Shown here piece by piece: positions 8,995 through 18,022 of a DNA stretch of 55,399 nucleotides (position 1 is the stretch's first letter; every line of letters begins with the position of its first letter). The DNA is from Burkholderiales bacterium (GTDB lineage Bacteria; Pseudomonadota; Gammaproteobacteria; Burkholderiales; Burkholderiaceae_C): the NCBI GenBank assembly GCA_016195825.1, contig JACPYV010000083.1:1-55399 (forward strand), in the 5' to 3' direction. A model generated the notes under the pieces. The model made no database searches. It saw only the letters and a program-made list of their open reading frames with translations, and was not told where the DNA came from. A program made the translations under genes and the position numbers.

Positions 8995-10056
8995 TCAAGC
9001 CGTGGCTTGCCCGAGCAGTTGCAGCGCCGCGGCTCGCAGGCTGGGGGGCGAACCGTCGGCTACTGCCAGCGTTGCGGCCGTCTGCAGTGCCGGGAAATGG
9101 CGCCTGAGCGACGCCTCGTAGCCGGGGTCGTAGTGCTCGCGGATCAGCGCGCCGAAGACGTCAGCCCAGTCGCCCGCGCGGGCCTGGGCCTGCCACTGTG
9201 CCACCCGGGCGCGGCCGCGCAGCTCCACGAGCGAATCCAGCGCACGGCAGAAGCCTTCCGCGTCACCGGCGAAGTGGGCGTAGTCCTGCAGCAGTAGCTC
9301 GATGCGTGCCGGCTCGGGCATGGCGACCCACAGGGGCTGGCCCCGGTCCCGCAGCGCGGCGAGCAGCGCGATCGGCAGCGTAACGCGGCCGATCTTGCGG
9401 CTTTCGCTTTCGACAAAGACCGGCCGTGTGGGGTCCAGGTCGCGCAGTGCGGCCCAGAGGCGGCTGTCGAAGGTCTTCTGCGTCGGCTGGGCCTGGTCCG
9501 GCAGGTTGCCGAGCACGGACCCCCGGTGTGCGGCCAGGGCCTCCAGGTCCAGCATCTGGCCGCCCTCCGCGGCCACGGCTTGCAGCAGCCGGGTCTTGCC
9601 GCAGCCTGTCAGGCCGCAGAGCACGCGGTAGTTGAAACGCCCGGGCAGGGCGTCCAGATCCTCGCGGACCTGACTGCGGTAGGCCTTGTAGCCACCGACG
9701 AGCTGGCGCGAGCGAAAGCCGATCTGGCCGAGGAACCAGTGCATGGAACCCGAGCGCTGACCCCCGCGCCAGCAATAGACCAGTGGCCGCCAGGTCTTGG
9801 GGAAGACGGCGGCGCTGGTTTCTAGATGCCGGGCGATGTTGCGCGCCACCATGGCCGAGCCCAGTTTGCGCGCCTCGAATGGCGAGGTGGCGTAAAGCAG
9901 GCCCACGTCGTGGCGCTCCTGGTCGTCTAGCACCGGCCAGTTGATGGCGCCGGGCATGTGGTCCTCGGCGAACTCGGCGGGCGAGCGCACGTCCACGATG
10001 GCGTCGAAGCGGTCCAGCTCGGCGACGGCGTCCGTGATGTTGACGGTGTAACTCAT
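8995..10056 (-). CDS. mnmH: tRNA 2-selenouridine synthase
   Basis: This 353-residue enzyme exchanges sulfur for selenium (through geranylated 2-thiouridine) at wobble U34 of Lys, Glu and Gln tRNAs, using selenophosphate. The N-terminal rhodanese domain carries the catalytic Cys in YCWRGGQRS (C95). A P-loop GLTGCGKT (residues 148-155) begins the C-terminal domain. Length is normal for the family. No selD or selenocysteine genes are in the window, so selenophosphate supply must come from elsewhere. It sits alone between DUF2189 and the hairpin repeats before glnD, and may lead the downstream membrane-protein genes. Confidence 0.95.
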   Translation of the reverse strand: MSYTVNITDAVAELDRFDAIVDVRSPAEFAEDHMPGAINWPVLDDQERHDVGLLYATSPFEARKLGSAMVARNIARHLETSAAVFPKTWRPLVYCWRGGQRSGSMHWFLGQIGFRSRQLVGGYKAYRSQVREDLDALPGRFNYRVLCGLTGCGKTRLLQAVAAEGGQMLDLEALAAHRGSVLGNLPDQAQPTQKTFDSRLWAALRDLDPTRPVFVESESRKIGRVTLPIALLAALRDRGQPLWVAMPEPARIELLLQDYAHFAGDAEGFCRALDSLVELRGRARVAQWQAQARAGDWADVFGALIREHYDPGYEASLRRHFPALQTAATLAVADGSPPSLRAAALQLLGQATA

Positions 10057-10103
10057 CTGCCCCGCTCCTGTGGCCCACGGGTGGCGAGGTGATGCATTCC
10101 CAA

Positions 10104-10136
10104 GTGGCTGCCGTGGAACCGGCTTTGCCGGGCCAC
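10104..10136. repeat. Hairpin repeat unit 1
   Basis: GTGGC (10104) pairs with GCCAC (10132-10136) around an inner perfect stem CCGGC-TTT-GCCGG (10119-10131). It lies a few bases before a second hairpin with the same CCGGC/GCCGG core. The pair sits between glnD and mnmH. Confidence 0.6.
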
Positions 10137-10144
10137 TGGCGGCG

Positions 10145-10183
10145 CCCCCTCAAGTGGGCCGGCGAAGCCGGTAGAGGAGGGGG
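10145..10183. repeat. Hairpin repeat unit 2, possibly ending the glnD transcript
   Basis: The outer stem CCCCCTC (10145-10151) pairs with GAGGGGG (10177-10183), and the inner stem is CCGGC-GAA-GCCGG (10159-10171). It begins 4 bases after the glnD stop codon on the minus strand. It lacks a T-tract, so it resembles the C-rich nested intergenic hairpins common in Burkholderiales rather than a textbook terminator. It could still stabilise or end the glnD mRNA. Confidence 0.6.
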
Positions 10184-10186
10184 CCT

Positions 10187-12775
10187 TCATGCGGGCAGCG
10201 AGACCGCGTCCAGCAGCTCACTCTCGATCTGCAACTGGGCCTTGTTCTGCTGCAGTGCCGGGCCGTCGACGAGGAAGGTGTCTTCCACGCGCTCGCCCAG
10301 TGTCGAGATCTTGGCCAACTGCAGGTTGATGCCGTGCCGCGCCAGCACGCGGGCAATGGCGTAGAGCAGGCCGGCGCGGTCGCTGGTGCTGATCGTCAAC
10401 AGCCAGGCGGTGGCGCGCTCGTCCGGCCGCAGCGAGATGCGCGGCGAGTAGGGAAAGCTCTTGACGCGGCGCGACAACCGCCCGCGCAGCGGCTCGGGTA
10501 GCGGGCCGCTGGCCTGCAGCGCGGTGCCGAGCTTCTGCTCGACCAGCGGCACCAGGTCGCGGTGGTGGACGTCGGCCTCGGGGCGGATGACCTGGAAGGT
10601 GTCCAGCGCGTAGCCGTTGCGCGTCGTGTGCACCTTCGCGTCAAGGATGCTAAAGCCGGCGGTGTCGAAGTACCCGCAGATGCGGGCGAACAGGTCGGGC
10701 TGGTCGGGCGCGTAGACCAGCACCTGCAGGCCCTCGCCGATGGGCGAGGGGCGCGCGCGCACGACCGGCACCAGCGTGTCCACGTGGCGCCACAGTGAGC
10801 GCGCGTGCCAGGCCAGCTCGGCGCCGTCATGGCGCGCGAAGTAGCTGATGGCCAGGCGCTTCCACAGCGGCTCCTCGGTGCCAGGGAGCTGCGAATGCAA
10901 GGCCAGGTCCTGGCGGGCCTCGGCCTTGCGCGCTTCGATCTCGGCGTCGAGGTTGATCGGCGCGCCGCCCAGCGCCCGCAGCGCGATGCGATAGAGATCT
11001 TCGAGCAGCTTGCCCTTCCAGGCGTTCCAGACCTTGGGGCTGGTGCCGCGGATGTCGGCGACGGTCAGCAGGTAGAGCGCGGTCAGCCGCCGAGCGGTAC
11101 CGACCTTGGCGGCGAAGGCGGCGATGACCTCGGGGTCGGACAGGTCTTCCTTCTGAGCCACGCGCGACATCGTCAGGTGATGCTCGACGAGAAATACGCA
11201 CATCGCCGTGTCGTCGGCGCTCAACCCGTGCTGGCGGCAGAAGCGCCTGACCTCGGTGGCTCCCAGCTCGGAGTGGTCACCGCCGCGGCCCTTGGCCACG
11301 TCGTGGAAGAGGGCGGCGATGTAGAGCAGCTCTGGCTGGTCGAACTGCGCGGCCAGCTGCGAGCAGAACGGGTACTCGTGGGCGTGCTCGGGCACGAAAA
11401 AGCGCCGCACGTTGCGCAGCACCATCAGGATGTGCTGGTCCACGGTGTAGACGTGGAAGAGGTCGTGCTGCATCTGCCCGACGATGGCGCGGAACACCCA
11501 CAGGTAGCGGCCCAGCACCGAGGTCTGGTTCATGAGCCGAAAGGCGTGCGTCTGGCCCTCGGGCGCGCGCAGCATGGTCATGAAGGTCGCGCGGTTGACC
11601 GGGTCACGCCGCCAGGCCGCGTCCATCAGCCCGCGGGCGTTGTACAGCGCCCGCAGCGTGCGCGCCGACAAGCCCTTGATGCCGGGTGTCTGCTGGTAGA
11701 CCAGGAAGGTGCGCAGGATGGCGTGCGGGTCGCGCTGGTAGAGGTCGTCGCTGGCGACCTCCAGCATGCGGCCGCGGTCGAGGTAGTCCGGGTGGCCGGC
11801 CAGCGGCCTGAGCATGTCTTGCTGCGAGCCGTTGATCTGCTCTTCAAGGTTCAGTAGCAGGATTTGGTGCAGCTGCGTGACAGCCTTGGCGGCCCAGTAG
11901 TAGCGCCGCATCAGCAGCTCGGAGGCGCGCACTGAGTCCGTCGACACGAAGCCGAAGCTCTGCGCCACGGCGGTCTGCAAATCGAACACGAGGCGGTCCT
12001 CGCGGCGGCCGGCCACCGCGTGCAGGCGGGCGCGGATCAGGCGCAGCTGGCCTTCGTTGCGCTGCAGCTGTCGGCTCTCGAACGCGGTGATGAGGCCGCG
12101 CGTGCTGAGCGCCTTCCAGGTCTTGCCCAGGCCCGCTGCGCGGGCGATCCACATCAGCATCTGCAGGTCGCGCAGGCCACCGGGGCTCTCCTTGCAGTTG
12201 GGTTCCAGCGCGTAGGGTGTGTCGTCGAACTTGGTGTGCCGCTGCAGGCTCTCCAGCGTCTTGGCGCGCAGGAAGGCCTTGGGGTCCATGGCCTGCATGA
12301 AGCGCCTGGCCATCAACCTGAACAGCCTGGCGTCGCCGGCCAGCGCACGGGCTTCCAGCAACGCGGTCTGGATGGTGACGTCGCCTTGCGACTCCGACAG
12401 ACATTCGCCGAGAGTGCGCACCGACGAGCCGATCTCCAGGCCCACATCCCAGCAGGAAGTGATGAAGCCCTCGATGGCCGTCTTGACGGCGCCGGGCACG
12501 TGGGCCTCGACACCGTCGGGCAGCAACACCAGCACGTCGACGTCGGAATGCGGAAACAGCTCGCCGCGGCCGTAGCCGCCGACGGCAGCAAGACAGGCGC
12601 CCTCGGGCATGCCTGCGCGGTCCCACAGGCCACGCAGCGTGTCGTCGACATGGCGGGCCAGCCGGCGCAGCAGCGTCTGGGCGCCGGCCTGCGTCGGGCG
12701 TGCGGCCAGGAAGCCGTCGATCAGCGCCTGCTTGCCGGCCTTGAACTGCTGACGGAGGTCGGCGAGCGTCGCCAC
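10187..12775 (-). CDS. glnD: [Protein-PII] uridylyltransferase / uridylyl-removing enzyme
   Basis: The 862-residue nitrogen sensor adds UMP to PII proteins under low glutamine and removes it under high glutamine. The nucleotidyltransferase motif [19 protein letters not shown] is at residues 66-84. A GlnD central region follows ([23 protein letters not shown] in shorter family form), then the HD hydrolase motif [11 protein letters not shown] and two C-terminal ACT domains ([19 protein letters not shown] and [20 protein letters not shown]). All key motifs are intact and length is normal. The start is one base after the map stop, so the two are co-transcribed, an arrangement common in proteobacteria. 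Confidence 0.97.
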   Translation of the reverse strand: MATLADLRQQFKAGKQALIDGFLAARPTQAGAQTLLRRLARHVDDTLRGLWDRAGMPEGACLAAVGGYGRGELFPHSDVDVLVLLPDGVEAHVPGAVKTAIEGFITSCWDVGLEIGSSVRTLGECLSESQGDVTIQTALLEARALAGDARLFRLMARRFMQAMDPKAFLRAKTLESLQRHTKFDDTPYALEPNCKESPGGLRDLQMLMWIARAAGLGKTWKALSTRGLITAFESRQLQRNEGQLRLIRARLHAVAGRREDRLVFDLQTAVAQSFGFVSTDSVRASELLMRRYYWAAKAVTQLHQILLLNLEEQINGSQQDMLRPLAGHPDYLDRGRMLEVASDDLYQRDPHAILRTFLVYQQTPGIKGLSARTLRALYNARGLMDAAWRRDPVNRATFMTMLRAPEGQTHAFRLMNQTSVLGRYLWVFRAIVGQMQHDLFHVYTVDQHILMVLRNVRRFFVPEHAHEYPFCSQLAAQFDQPELLYIAALFHDVAKGRGGDHSELGATEVRRFCRQHGLSADDTAMCVFLVEHHLTMSRVAQKEDLSDPEVIAAFAAKVGTARRLTALYLLTVADIRGTSPKVWNAWKGKLLEDLYRIALRALGGAPINLDAEIEARKAEARQDLALHSQLPGTEEPLWKRLAISYFARHDGAELAWHARSLWRHVDTLVPVVRARPSPIGEGLQVLVYAPDQPDLFARICGYFDTAGFSILDAKVHTTRNGYALDTFQVIRPEADVHHRDLVPLVEQKLGTALQASGPLPEPLRGRLSRRVKSFPYSPRISLRPDERATAWLLTISTSDRAGLLYAIARVLARHGINLQLAKISTLGERVEDTFLVDGPALQQNKAQLQIESELLDAVSLPA

Positions 12776-12776
12776 G

Positions 12777-13598
12777 TCAGGCGGCGGCAGTGGCAGCCTG
12801 CGTGATGAAGGCCGGCGGCGGCGGGCTGCCGGCGGACACCGTCATCACCTCGTAGCCGGTGTCGGTCACGAGGATGGTGTGCTCCCACTGGGCGGAGAGC
12901 GAGCGGTCCTTGGTGACGATGGTCCAGCCGTCGCCCATCTCGCGGATTTCGCGGCGGCCGGCGTTGATCATGGGCTCGATGGTGAACATCATGCCGGGCA
13001 CCAGCTCGTCCAGCGTGCCGGGGCGGCCGTAGTGCAGCACCTGCGGCTCCTCGTGGAACACCTGACCGATGCCGTGGCCGCAGAACTCGCGCACGATCGA
13101 GAAGCCCGCGTTTTCGGCAAAGGTCTGGATGGCATGGCCGATGTCGCCCAGGCGTGCGCCGGGACGGACCTTGGCGATGCCCTTCCACATGGCCTCGTAG
13201 GTGAAGGCGCACAACCGCTTGGCCGCGATGGAGCCCTCACCGACGACGAACATGCGGCTGGTGTCGCCGTGCCAGCCGTCCTTGATGACGGTGACGTCGA
13301 TGTTGACGATGTCGCCGTTTTTCAGCGGCTTGTCGTTGGGGATGCCGTGGCAGACCTGGCTGTTGACCGACGTGCAGATCGACTTGGGGTAGGGGATGTA
13401 GCCGGGCGGGCAGTAGTTCAGCGGCGCAGGGATGCCTTGCTGCACGTGGACGATGTGGTCGTGCGCGAGCTTGTCCAGCTCGTTGGTTGTGATGCCGGGC
13501 TTGACGTGGGCCGTGAGCATGTCCAGAACTTCAGACGCCAGGCGCCCGGCGATGCGCATGCCCTCGACATCGGCTGCGGTCTTGATCGTGATGGCCAT
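12777..13598 (-). CDS. map: Type I methionine aminopeptidase
   Basis: The 273-residue cytosolic metalloprotease removes the initiator Met from nascent proteins. Metal-ligand regions are all present: [19 protein letters not shown] (two Asp), [13 protein letters not shown] (His), [10 protein letters not shown] (Glu) and QWEHTILVT (Glu). The N-terminal [19 protein letters not shown] is standard. It lies 10 bases after uppP and 1 base before glnD, forming an apparent uppP-map-glnD transcription unit. In many proteobacteria rpsB is the neighbour of map; here that position is taken by uppP. Confidence 0.97.
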   Translation of the reverse strand: MAITIKTAADVEGMRIAGRLASEVLDMLTAHVKPGITTNELDKLAHDHIVHVQQGIPAPLNYCPPGYIPYPKSICTSVNSQVCHGIPNDKPLKNGDIVNIDVTVIKDGWHGDTSRMFVVGEGSIAAKRLCAFTYEAMWKGIAKVRPGARLGDIGHAIQTFAENAGFSIVREFCGHGIGQVFHEEPQVLHYGRPGTLDELVPGMMFTIEPMINAGRREIREMGDGWTIVTKDRSLSAQWEHTILVTDTGYEVMTVSAGSPPPPAFITQAATAAA

Positions 13599-13608
13599 GC
13601 CCGAATTA

Positions 13609-14433
13609 TCAGTCCGCCCAGATGACCGTACCCGTGGCCCAGGTTGCCAACACGACGATGCCGAAAGCGATGCGGTACCAGGCGAATGGCACGAAGTTGT
13701 GCGTGGCTACGTAGCGCAGCAGCCAGCGCACGCAGGCCCAGGCGGCCAGGAAGCTGACGATGAAGCCCACGGCGAACATCGGAGCGTCTCCCACGGACAG
13801 CGCGTGGCGCTCCTTCCAGAGGCTGTAGCCGCCGGCCGAGATCAGCGTCGGGATGGCCAGGAAGAAAGAGAAATCGGTGGCAGCCTTGCGCGACAGGCCC
13901 AGCAGCATGCCGCCGATGATGGTGGCGCCCGATCGGCTGGTGCCGGGGATCATGCCCAGGCACTGCACCATGCCCACCTTCAGCGCGTCCAGCGCCGTCA
14001 TGTCGTCCACCGTCTGCACGCGGGCGACAGGCTGGGCGCGCTTCTCGGCCCACAGGATGATTAGCGCGCCGACGATGAAGGCTCCGGCCACCACCGGGGC
14101 ATTGAAGAGATGCGCCTTGATGGCCTTGTAGACCGTCAGGCCCACGATGCCGGCTGGTAGAAAGCCGATGGCGATGTTCAGCACGAAGCGCTGCTGCCTG
14201 GCGCTGCTGGTGAGGCCGCCCAGCGCCTCGCGTATGCGGGCCCAATAGACGATGAACACGGCCATGATGGCGCCACTCTGGATGGCGATGTCGAAGACCT
14301 TGGACTTGGCGTCCGTCATTCCCAGCAGGCTGCCGGTCAGGATCAGGTGACCTGTGGACGAGACGGGCAGGAACTCGGTCAGCCCCTCGACGATGCCCAT
14401 GATGGCGGCTTTGATCAGCAGGATGACATCCAC
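13609..14433 (-). CDS. uppP: Undecaprenyl-diphosphatase (bacitracin resistance)
   Basis: The 274-residue inner-membrane phosphatase recycles undecaprenyl pyrophosphate to the monophosphate carrier for peptidoglycan and other glycans. Catalytic motifs are [15 protein letters not shown] and the [13 protein letters not shown] segment; about eight membrane spans follow the family pattern. I chose the GTG at 14433 rather than the ATG at 14463. CGGAG lies 7 bases before the GTG, and family proteins begin MDxxLLIKA, which matches [10 protein letters not shown]. It probably starts the uppP, map, glnD unit. It is divergent from the TetR gene, with about 127 bases between starts. Confidence 0.95.
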   Translation of the reverse strand: MDVILLIKAAIMGIVEGLTEFLPVSSTGHLILTGSLLGMTDAKSKVFDIAIQSGAIMAVFIVYWARIREALGGLTSSARQQRFVLNIAIGFLPAGIVGLTVYKAIKAHLFNAPVVAGAFIVGALIILWAEKRAQPVARVQTVDDMTALDALKVGMVQCLGMIPGTSRSGATIIGGMLLGLSRKAATDFSFFLAIPTLISAGGYSLWKERHALSVGDAPMFAVGFIVSFLAAWACVRWLLRYVATHNFVPFAWYRIAFGIVVLATWATGTVIWAD

Positions 14434-14501
14434 GTAACGGCTCCGGAAGGCGATGCAATGCAAAAAGGCGGAGCAGTGTAGCCAGCGGGCATGACCCCGG
14501 C

Positions 14502-14531
14502 TTGCAGCGCGCTTGCCTGGGCGGCTACATT
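14502..14531 (+). promoter_or_regulatory. Possible promoter of the TetR gene
   Basis: TTGCAG (14502-14507) and TACATT (14526-14531) are 18 bases apart and lie just before the palindrome. A transcript from here would begin within the palindrome, as expected for autorepression. The hexamers are only partial matches to consensus. Confidence 0.4.
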
Positions 14532-14533
14532 AC

Positions 14534-14547
14534 TGACCCTTCGGTCA
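14534..14547. promoter_or_regulatory. Likely TetR operator palindrome
   Basis: TGACC-CTTC-GGTCA is a perfect 5-base inverted repeat with a 4-base spacer, flanked by TA and TA two bases outward. TGACC/GGTCA half-sites are common for TetR-type efflux repressors. It sits 14 bases before the TTG start of the regulator and directly after the suggested -10. Confidence 0.6.
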
Positions 14548-14560
14548 TTAACTTTTTAAC

Positions 14561-15196
14561 TTGGCCACCGTCGCCCCCCGCCAACGCCGCAAGGACGCCC
14601 GCCCGCAGGAGCTGCTGGAGGCGGCGCTGGAGCTGTTCGTCGAAAAGGGTTTCGCTGCCACGCGCAGCGAAGAGGTGGCCGCGCGCGCCGGCGTCGCCAA
14701 GGGCACGCTGTACCGTTACTACCCGAGCAAGGACGAGCTGTTCAAGGCAATGGTGCGCGAGAACCTGTCGGTGCACATCGCCGAGTCCGCCGCACAGGCC
14801 GCGCAGTACCAGGGCCCCATCGCCGAGCTGCTGGCGGAAATGATGCGCACCTGGTGGGCCAAGGTAGGCCAGGGCAACGCCGGCGTTGTCTGCACGCTGC
14901 TAATGATCGAGGCGCGCAACTTTCCGGAACTGGCGCGCTTCTATGTGGACGAGGTCATCACGCCGTCGCAGAACCTGCTGGGCGGCCTGATCGAGCGCGG
15001 CATCCGCGCGGGCGAATTCCGCGCCGTGTCTGTCGAGGCGACTGTGCACATGCTGATCGCGCCCATGCTGCACATGATGCTGCACCAGCACTCCTTCGGT
15101 GAGCACGACATCTGCCACCCCGGCATGGACGCCACCGATTTGCTGGAGGCCCAGATGTCTTTGTTGCTGCACGGACTGCTGGCCGATCCGGTCTGA
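14561..15196 (+). CDS. TetR/AcrR family transcriptional regulator
   Basis: The 211-residue regulator has an N-terminal helix-turn-helix: ELLEAALELFVEKGFAATRS, then EEVAARAGVAKGTLYRYYPSK, the classic TetR pattern. The C-terminal ligand domain resembles AefR-type regulators (MMRTWWAKV and a Met/His-rich LIAPMLHMMLHQHS helix). The start appears to be TTG at 14561: the frame closes upstream and no ATG or Shine-Dalgarno fits better. It lies upstream of a PIMT-like gene and a TolC-family gene on the same strand, so it may control export, but a 52-base gap separates it from the next gene. Ligand unknown. Confidence 0.9.
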   Translation: MATVAPRQRRKDARPQELLEAALELFVEKGFAATRSEEVAARAGVAKGTLYRYYPSKDELFKAMVRENLSVHIAESAAQAAQYQGPIAELLAEMMRTWWAKVGQGNAGVVCTLLMIEARNFPELARFYVDEVITPSQNLLGGLIERGIRAGEFRAVSVEATVHMLIAPMLHMMLHQHSFGEHDICHPGMDATDLLEAQMSLLLHGLLADPV

Positions 15197-15248
15197 CCTC
15201 TAGAATTTTGCTTTTAAGCCCGCCGTACTGCGCCTCCCGGAGAACAAG

Positions 15249-15902
15249 ATGAACCTCGAACAAGCCCGCTTCAACATGATCGAGCAGCAGATCCGCCCCT
15301 GGGATGTGCTCGACCCCAGTGTGCTGGCGCTGTTGCACGTCGTGCACCGCGAGGATTTCGTGCCCGAGGCGCACAAGGTGCAGGCCTTCGTCGACGTCGA
15401 GCTGCCGCTGACCGCCTCGCGCAAGATGCTGGCCCCCAAGGTCGAGGCCCGGCTGCTGCAGGAGCTGAAGGTGCAGCGCCACGAGAAGGTGCTGGAGATC
15501 GGCGCCGCCACGGGCCATCTGGCAGCCCTGCTAGGCCACAAGGCGCAGCGCGTCATCGCCGTGGAGGCCGACGCAGGCCTGGCCGCCCAGGCCGCGCTCA
15601 ACCTGAAGCGGGCCGGCGTGCTCAACGTCAGCGTGCTGAACCAGGACGGCGCCACCGGGCTGCCGGCCGAAGAGCCCTTCGACGTGATCCTGTTGTCCGG
15701 CTCGGTGGCTGCGGTGCCGCAGGCCCTGTTGAACCAGCTCAAGGTGGGTGGTCGCCTGGCTGCCATCGTGGGCAGCGAGCCAGTCATGCGCGCCACGCTG
15801 TTCACGCGCACCGGCTCGGCCGATTTCCGCAGCGTCGAGCTGTTCGACACCGTGGCAGGCCGGCTACCCGGCTTTGTCGAGGCCCCGGCTTTCAGCTTCT
15901 GA
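15249..15902 (+). CDS. Protein-L-isoaspartate O-methyltransferase-like protein
   Basis: The 217-residue Rossmann-fold methyltransferase has the N-terminal RFNMIEQQIRPWDVLDPSVL element and the SAM-binding loop VLEIGAATGHLAALLG (canonical PIMT: EIGTGSGY). The product would use SAM to repair isoaspartyl residues if catalytic. The usual PIMT segment with GHGQTIS is not seen; ELPLTASRKMLAPKVEARLL stands in its place, so activity is doubtful. It begins with AGAACAAG before the ATG. Beta-proteobacterial genomes often have this divergent homologue next to tolC, as here, 149 bases upstream. It could be a regulator-like or different methyltransferase. Confidence 0.8.
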   Translation: MNLEQARFNMIEQQIRPWDVLDPSVLALLHVVHREDFVPEAHKVQAFVDVELPLTASRKMLAPKVEARLLQELKVQRHEKVLEIGAATGHLAALLGHKAQRVIAVEADAGLAAQAALNLKRAGVLNVSVLNQDGATGLPAEEPFDVILLSGSVAAVPQALLNQLKVGGRLAAIVGSEPVMRATLFTRTGSADFRSVELFDTVAGRLPGFVEAPAFSF

Positions 15903-15921
15903 GCCCGGCAAACAGCACATG

Positions 15922-15997
15922 CAGCCCGTCGCCGTAAATCGCCGATTGCTGCCTTCCAGGGTGCAGGTCGTCGCATGGCTTCAGTCACCGACGGGCT
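15922..15997. repeat. Long-range inverted repeat upstream of tolC-like gene
   Basis: AGCCCGTCG (15923-15931) and CGACGGGCT (15989-15997) are exact complements 57 bases apart in the only non-coding stretch between the methyltransferase and TolC genes. It could fold a leader or end the upstream mRNA. It has no T-tract beyond TTTG and matches no riboswitch I recognise. Confidence 0.4.
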
Positions 15998-16051
15998 TTG
16001 CGTCTATAACCCCGGCCGCTGCTTAATTCACTGTTCCAGCCAAGGATTCCC

Positions 16052-17398
16052 ATGCCCTTCGTCTCAGCCCAACGCCTGATCCTGCAACCGCTGGCCATTG
16101 CGGTCGGCCTCCTGCTCGCCGGCGCGGCCCAGGCCCAGAGCCTGCAAGAGCTCTATGACGCAGCGCGGGGCTATGACGCGACCTACCTGGCCACCAAGGC
16201 CAGCGCCGATGCAGCCGCTGCCCGTGCGGCCCAGGCCGAGGCGCTGACCCGCCCCACGTTCGGCGTGTCGGCCTCCGGCACCCAGGCACGCACCGATCCG
16301 CCCAACACCTCGGCCATCAACAGCACGACGCTGGCGGTTGGCCTGCAGGGCAAATACTCGGTCTACAACGCGGCCAACGTGCCCACCATCGACAAGGCCC
16401 GCCGGGGCTTCGCCGTCGCCCAGGCCGACTTGGAGAACGCCGAGCAAGACCTGATCGTGCGCCTGGCAACGGCGTATTTCGACGTGCTGGCGGCCAAGGA
16501 CGCACTGACCACCTCGCAGGCCAACAAGGCCGGCATCGCCGAGCAACTGGCGTCGGCCAAGCGCAATTTCGAGGTCGGCACGGCCACCATCACCGACACG
16601 CGTGAAGCCCAGGCCCGCTACGACTTGGCTGTGGCGCAGGAGCTGGCCGCCGACAACGACCTGCGCGTCAAGCGCGTGACGCTGGACCAGTTCGTCGGCC
16701 GTGTCGGTGTCGAACCCAAGGGACTGGCTCAGCCGGTGGCGCTGCCGGCGCTGCCGAGCACCAATGTCGACACCTGGGTCGCCACCGGCGACGACCAGCA
16801 CCCCGCCATCCGCAAAGCCCGCCTGGGCCTGGAAGTGGCCCAGTTGGACACGCAGATCGCCCGCGCCGGCGAGCGCCCGACACTCGACCTGAGCGGCAGC
16901 GTGGGCGGCCAGAACCTGCACAACAGCCTGAACGGCGCGGCCGCGACGGCCTCTGGCGTTGGCACGGCCAAGACGGCAAGCGTGGGTCTGACGCTGACCT
17001 ACCCGCTTTACACCGGCGGCGCGACGCAGAACCGCATCAAGGAAACCCTGGTGCTGGAGGACAAGGCCCGTAATGACCTCGACTTCGCACGCCGCAGCGT
17101 TTCCGAGGCCACGCGCCGCGCGTTCTTCGGCGTGCAGTCGCTGAAGGCTCAGGTCAGCGCCTACGAGGCCGCCGAGGCCTCCACCAAGCTGGCGCTGGAG
17201 GCCACCCAGTTGGGCTACAAGGTCGGCGTGCGCGTTAACCTGGACGTGCTGAACGCGCAGACCCAGCTCTACACGACGCAGCGCGACCTGGCCAAAGCGC
17301 GCTACGACGTGGTCGTCAACAGCCTCAAGCTGCGCCAGGCCTCGGGCCAGCTGCGCGCCGAAGATGTCAACGCGGTCAGCACGCTGCTGGTCAAGTAA
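16052..17398 (+). CDS. tolC: TolC family outer membrane efflux protein
   Basis: The 448-residue precursor has a signal peptide (LAIAVGLLLAGAAQAQ) and two homologous halves of long helices plus short strands, the TolC/OEP fold. Visible family features are SLQELYDAARGYDATYLATKA at the mature N-terminus, YFDVLAAKDAL, a proline-bearing strand turn and the second repeat ending RRAFFGVQSLKAQV. LGYKVGVRVNLDVLNAQTQLY is the classic TolC sequence. It is a trimeric exit duct for tripartite efflux and type I secretion. Its membrane-fusion and pump partners are not adjacent. A strong terminator follows at 17417. Confidence 0.93.
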   Translation: MPFVSAQRLILQPLAIAVGLLLAGAAQAQSLQELYDAARGYDATYLATKASADAAAARAAQAEALTRPTFGVSASGTQARTDPPNTSAINSTTLAVGLQGKYSVYNAANVPTIDKARRGFAVAQADLENAEQDLIVRLATAYFDVLAAKDALTTSQANKAGIAEQLASAKRNFEVGTATITDTREAQARYDLAVAQELAADNDLRVKRVTLDQFVGRVGVEPKGLAQPVALPALPSTNVDTWVATGDDQHPAIRKARLGLEVAQLDTQIARAGERPTLDLSGSVGGQNLHNSLNGAAATASGVGTAKTASVGLTLTYPLYTGGATQNRIKETLVLEDKARNDLDFARRSVSEATRRAFFGVQSLKAQVSAYEAAEASTKLALEATQLGYKVGVRVNLDVLNAQTQLYTTQRDLAKARYDVVVNSLKLRQASGQLRAEDVNAVSTLLVK

Positions 17399-17413
17399 GC
17401 CCGCCGGCCTGAG

Positions 17414-17917
17414 TCAAGCCCCGCTGCGGCGGGGCTTTTTCATGTGCGCGGCAGGCGAGGGTGCCGGCCCGGGGTCGGTCGTTGGCAGCGGCTTCAGCGG
17501 CGCGTGCTCACGCAGGGCGTGCAGGATGATGGCGGTTGAGGTGGGTGCCTGCTGGCAGAAGCGCGACAGCGCCGCACGCAGGTGCGCCACGTCGCGTACG
17601 GCCAGCTCCAGGATCCAGCTGTCCTCGCCCGTCACGCCGTAGGCCGTCAACACCTCGGGGCTGGAATCGAGCGCCCTGGCCATCGCAGCGTCGTCGAGGC
17701 TGGAGATGCGGATGACGGCGCGGATGCCGTAGCCCAACTTGCCGGCGTCGACGACGGCGCGGTAGCCACAGATGACGCCGGCTTCCTCCAGCTTGCGCAC
17801 CCGCTCGGTCACGGCCGGTTGGCTCAGGTGCACGCGGCGGCCCAGATCGGCCATCGTCAGGCGGGCGTCGGCCTGCAATTCGGCCAGGATGCGATGGTCG
17901 TGCTGGTTGAGTTCCAT
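17414..17917 (-). CDS. Lrp/AsnC family transcriptional regulator
   Basis: The 167-residue regulator has an N-terminal AsnC-type HTH (LNQHDHRILAELQADARLTM, then LGRRVHLSQPAVTERVRKLEEAGVI) and the RAM effector domain (IRAVIRIS, AYGVTGEDSWILELAVRDVAHL). I chose the ATG at 17917 because the family motif begins immediately after it; an ATG at 17947 adds 10 residues. The last codons (HMKKPRRSGA) run through the tolC terminator, giving an atypical basic tail. It is divergent from an EamA exporter gene, a classic pairing in which the Lrp-type protein senses an amino acid and induces its exporter. Ligand unknown. Confidence 0.92.
   Translation of the reverse strand: MELNQHDHRILAELQADARLTMADLGRRVHLSQPAVTERVRKLEEAGVICGYRAVVDAGKLGYGIRAVIRISSLDDAAMARALDSSPEVLTAYGVTGEDSWILELAVRDVAHLRAALSRFCQQAPTSTAIILHALREHAPLKPLPTTDPGPAPSPAAHMKKPRRSGA
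17417..17440 (+). terminator. Intrinsic terminator after the TolC gene
   Basis: AGCCCCGC-TGCG-GCGGGGCT followed by TTTT is a perfect 8-base-pair stem with a tetraloop and T-tract, 18 bases past the TolC stop. It overlaps the last codons of the convergent Lrp-type gene. Confidence 0.9.
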
Positions 17918-17949
17918 GGCCGTGAAAATCTCTTCAATGCGGTGCAACG

Positions 17950-17961
17950 TTCATGAATATT
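17950..17961. promoter_or_regulatory. Possible Lrp-type operator between regulator and exporter
   Basis: TTCATGAA (17950-17957) overlaps AATATT (17956-17961) in the AT-rich centre of the 105-base divergent intergenic region. AT-rich palindromes of this kind are typical contact sites for Lrp/AsnC proteins. Assignment is by position and composition only. Confidence 0.4.
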
Positions 17962-18022
17962 AAGGCGAAGGACTGATTCGACCTTCAAAGACCCATGTTG
18001 CCGGCGACCCGGAATTCCTACG

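Noticed and set aside
15903..16051. Possible riboswitch upstream of tolC
   Set aside because: No TPP, cobalamin, SAM or other consensus element is visible; only a long inverted repeat is supported.
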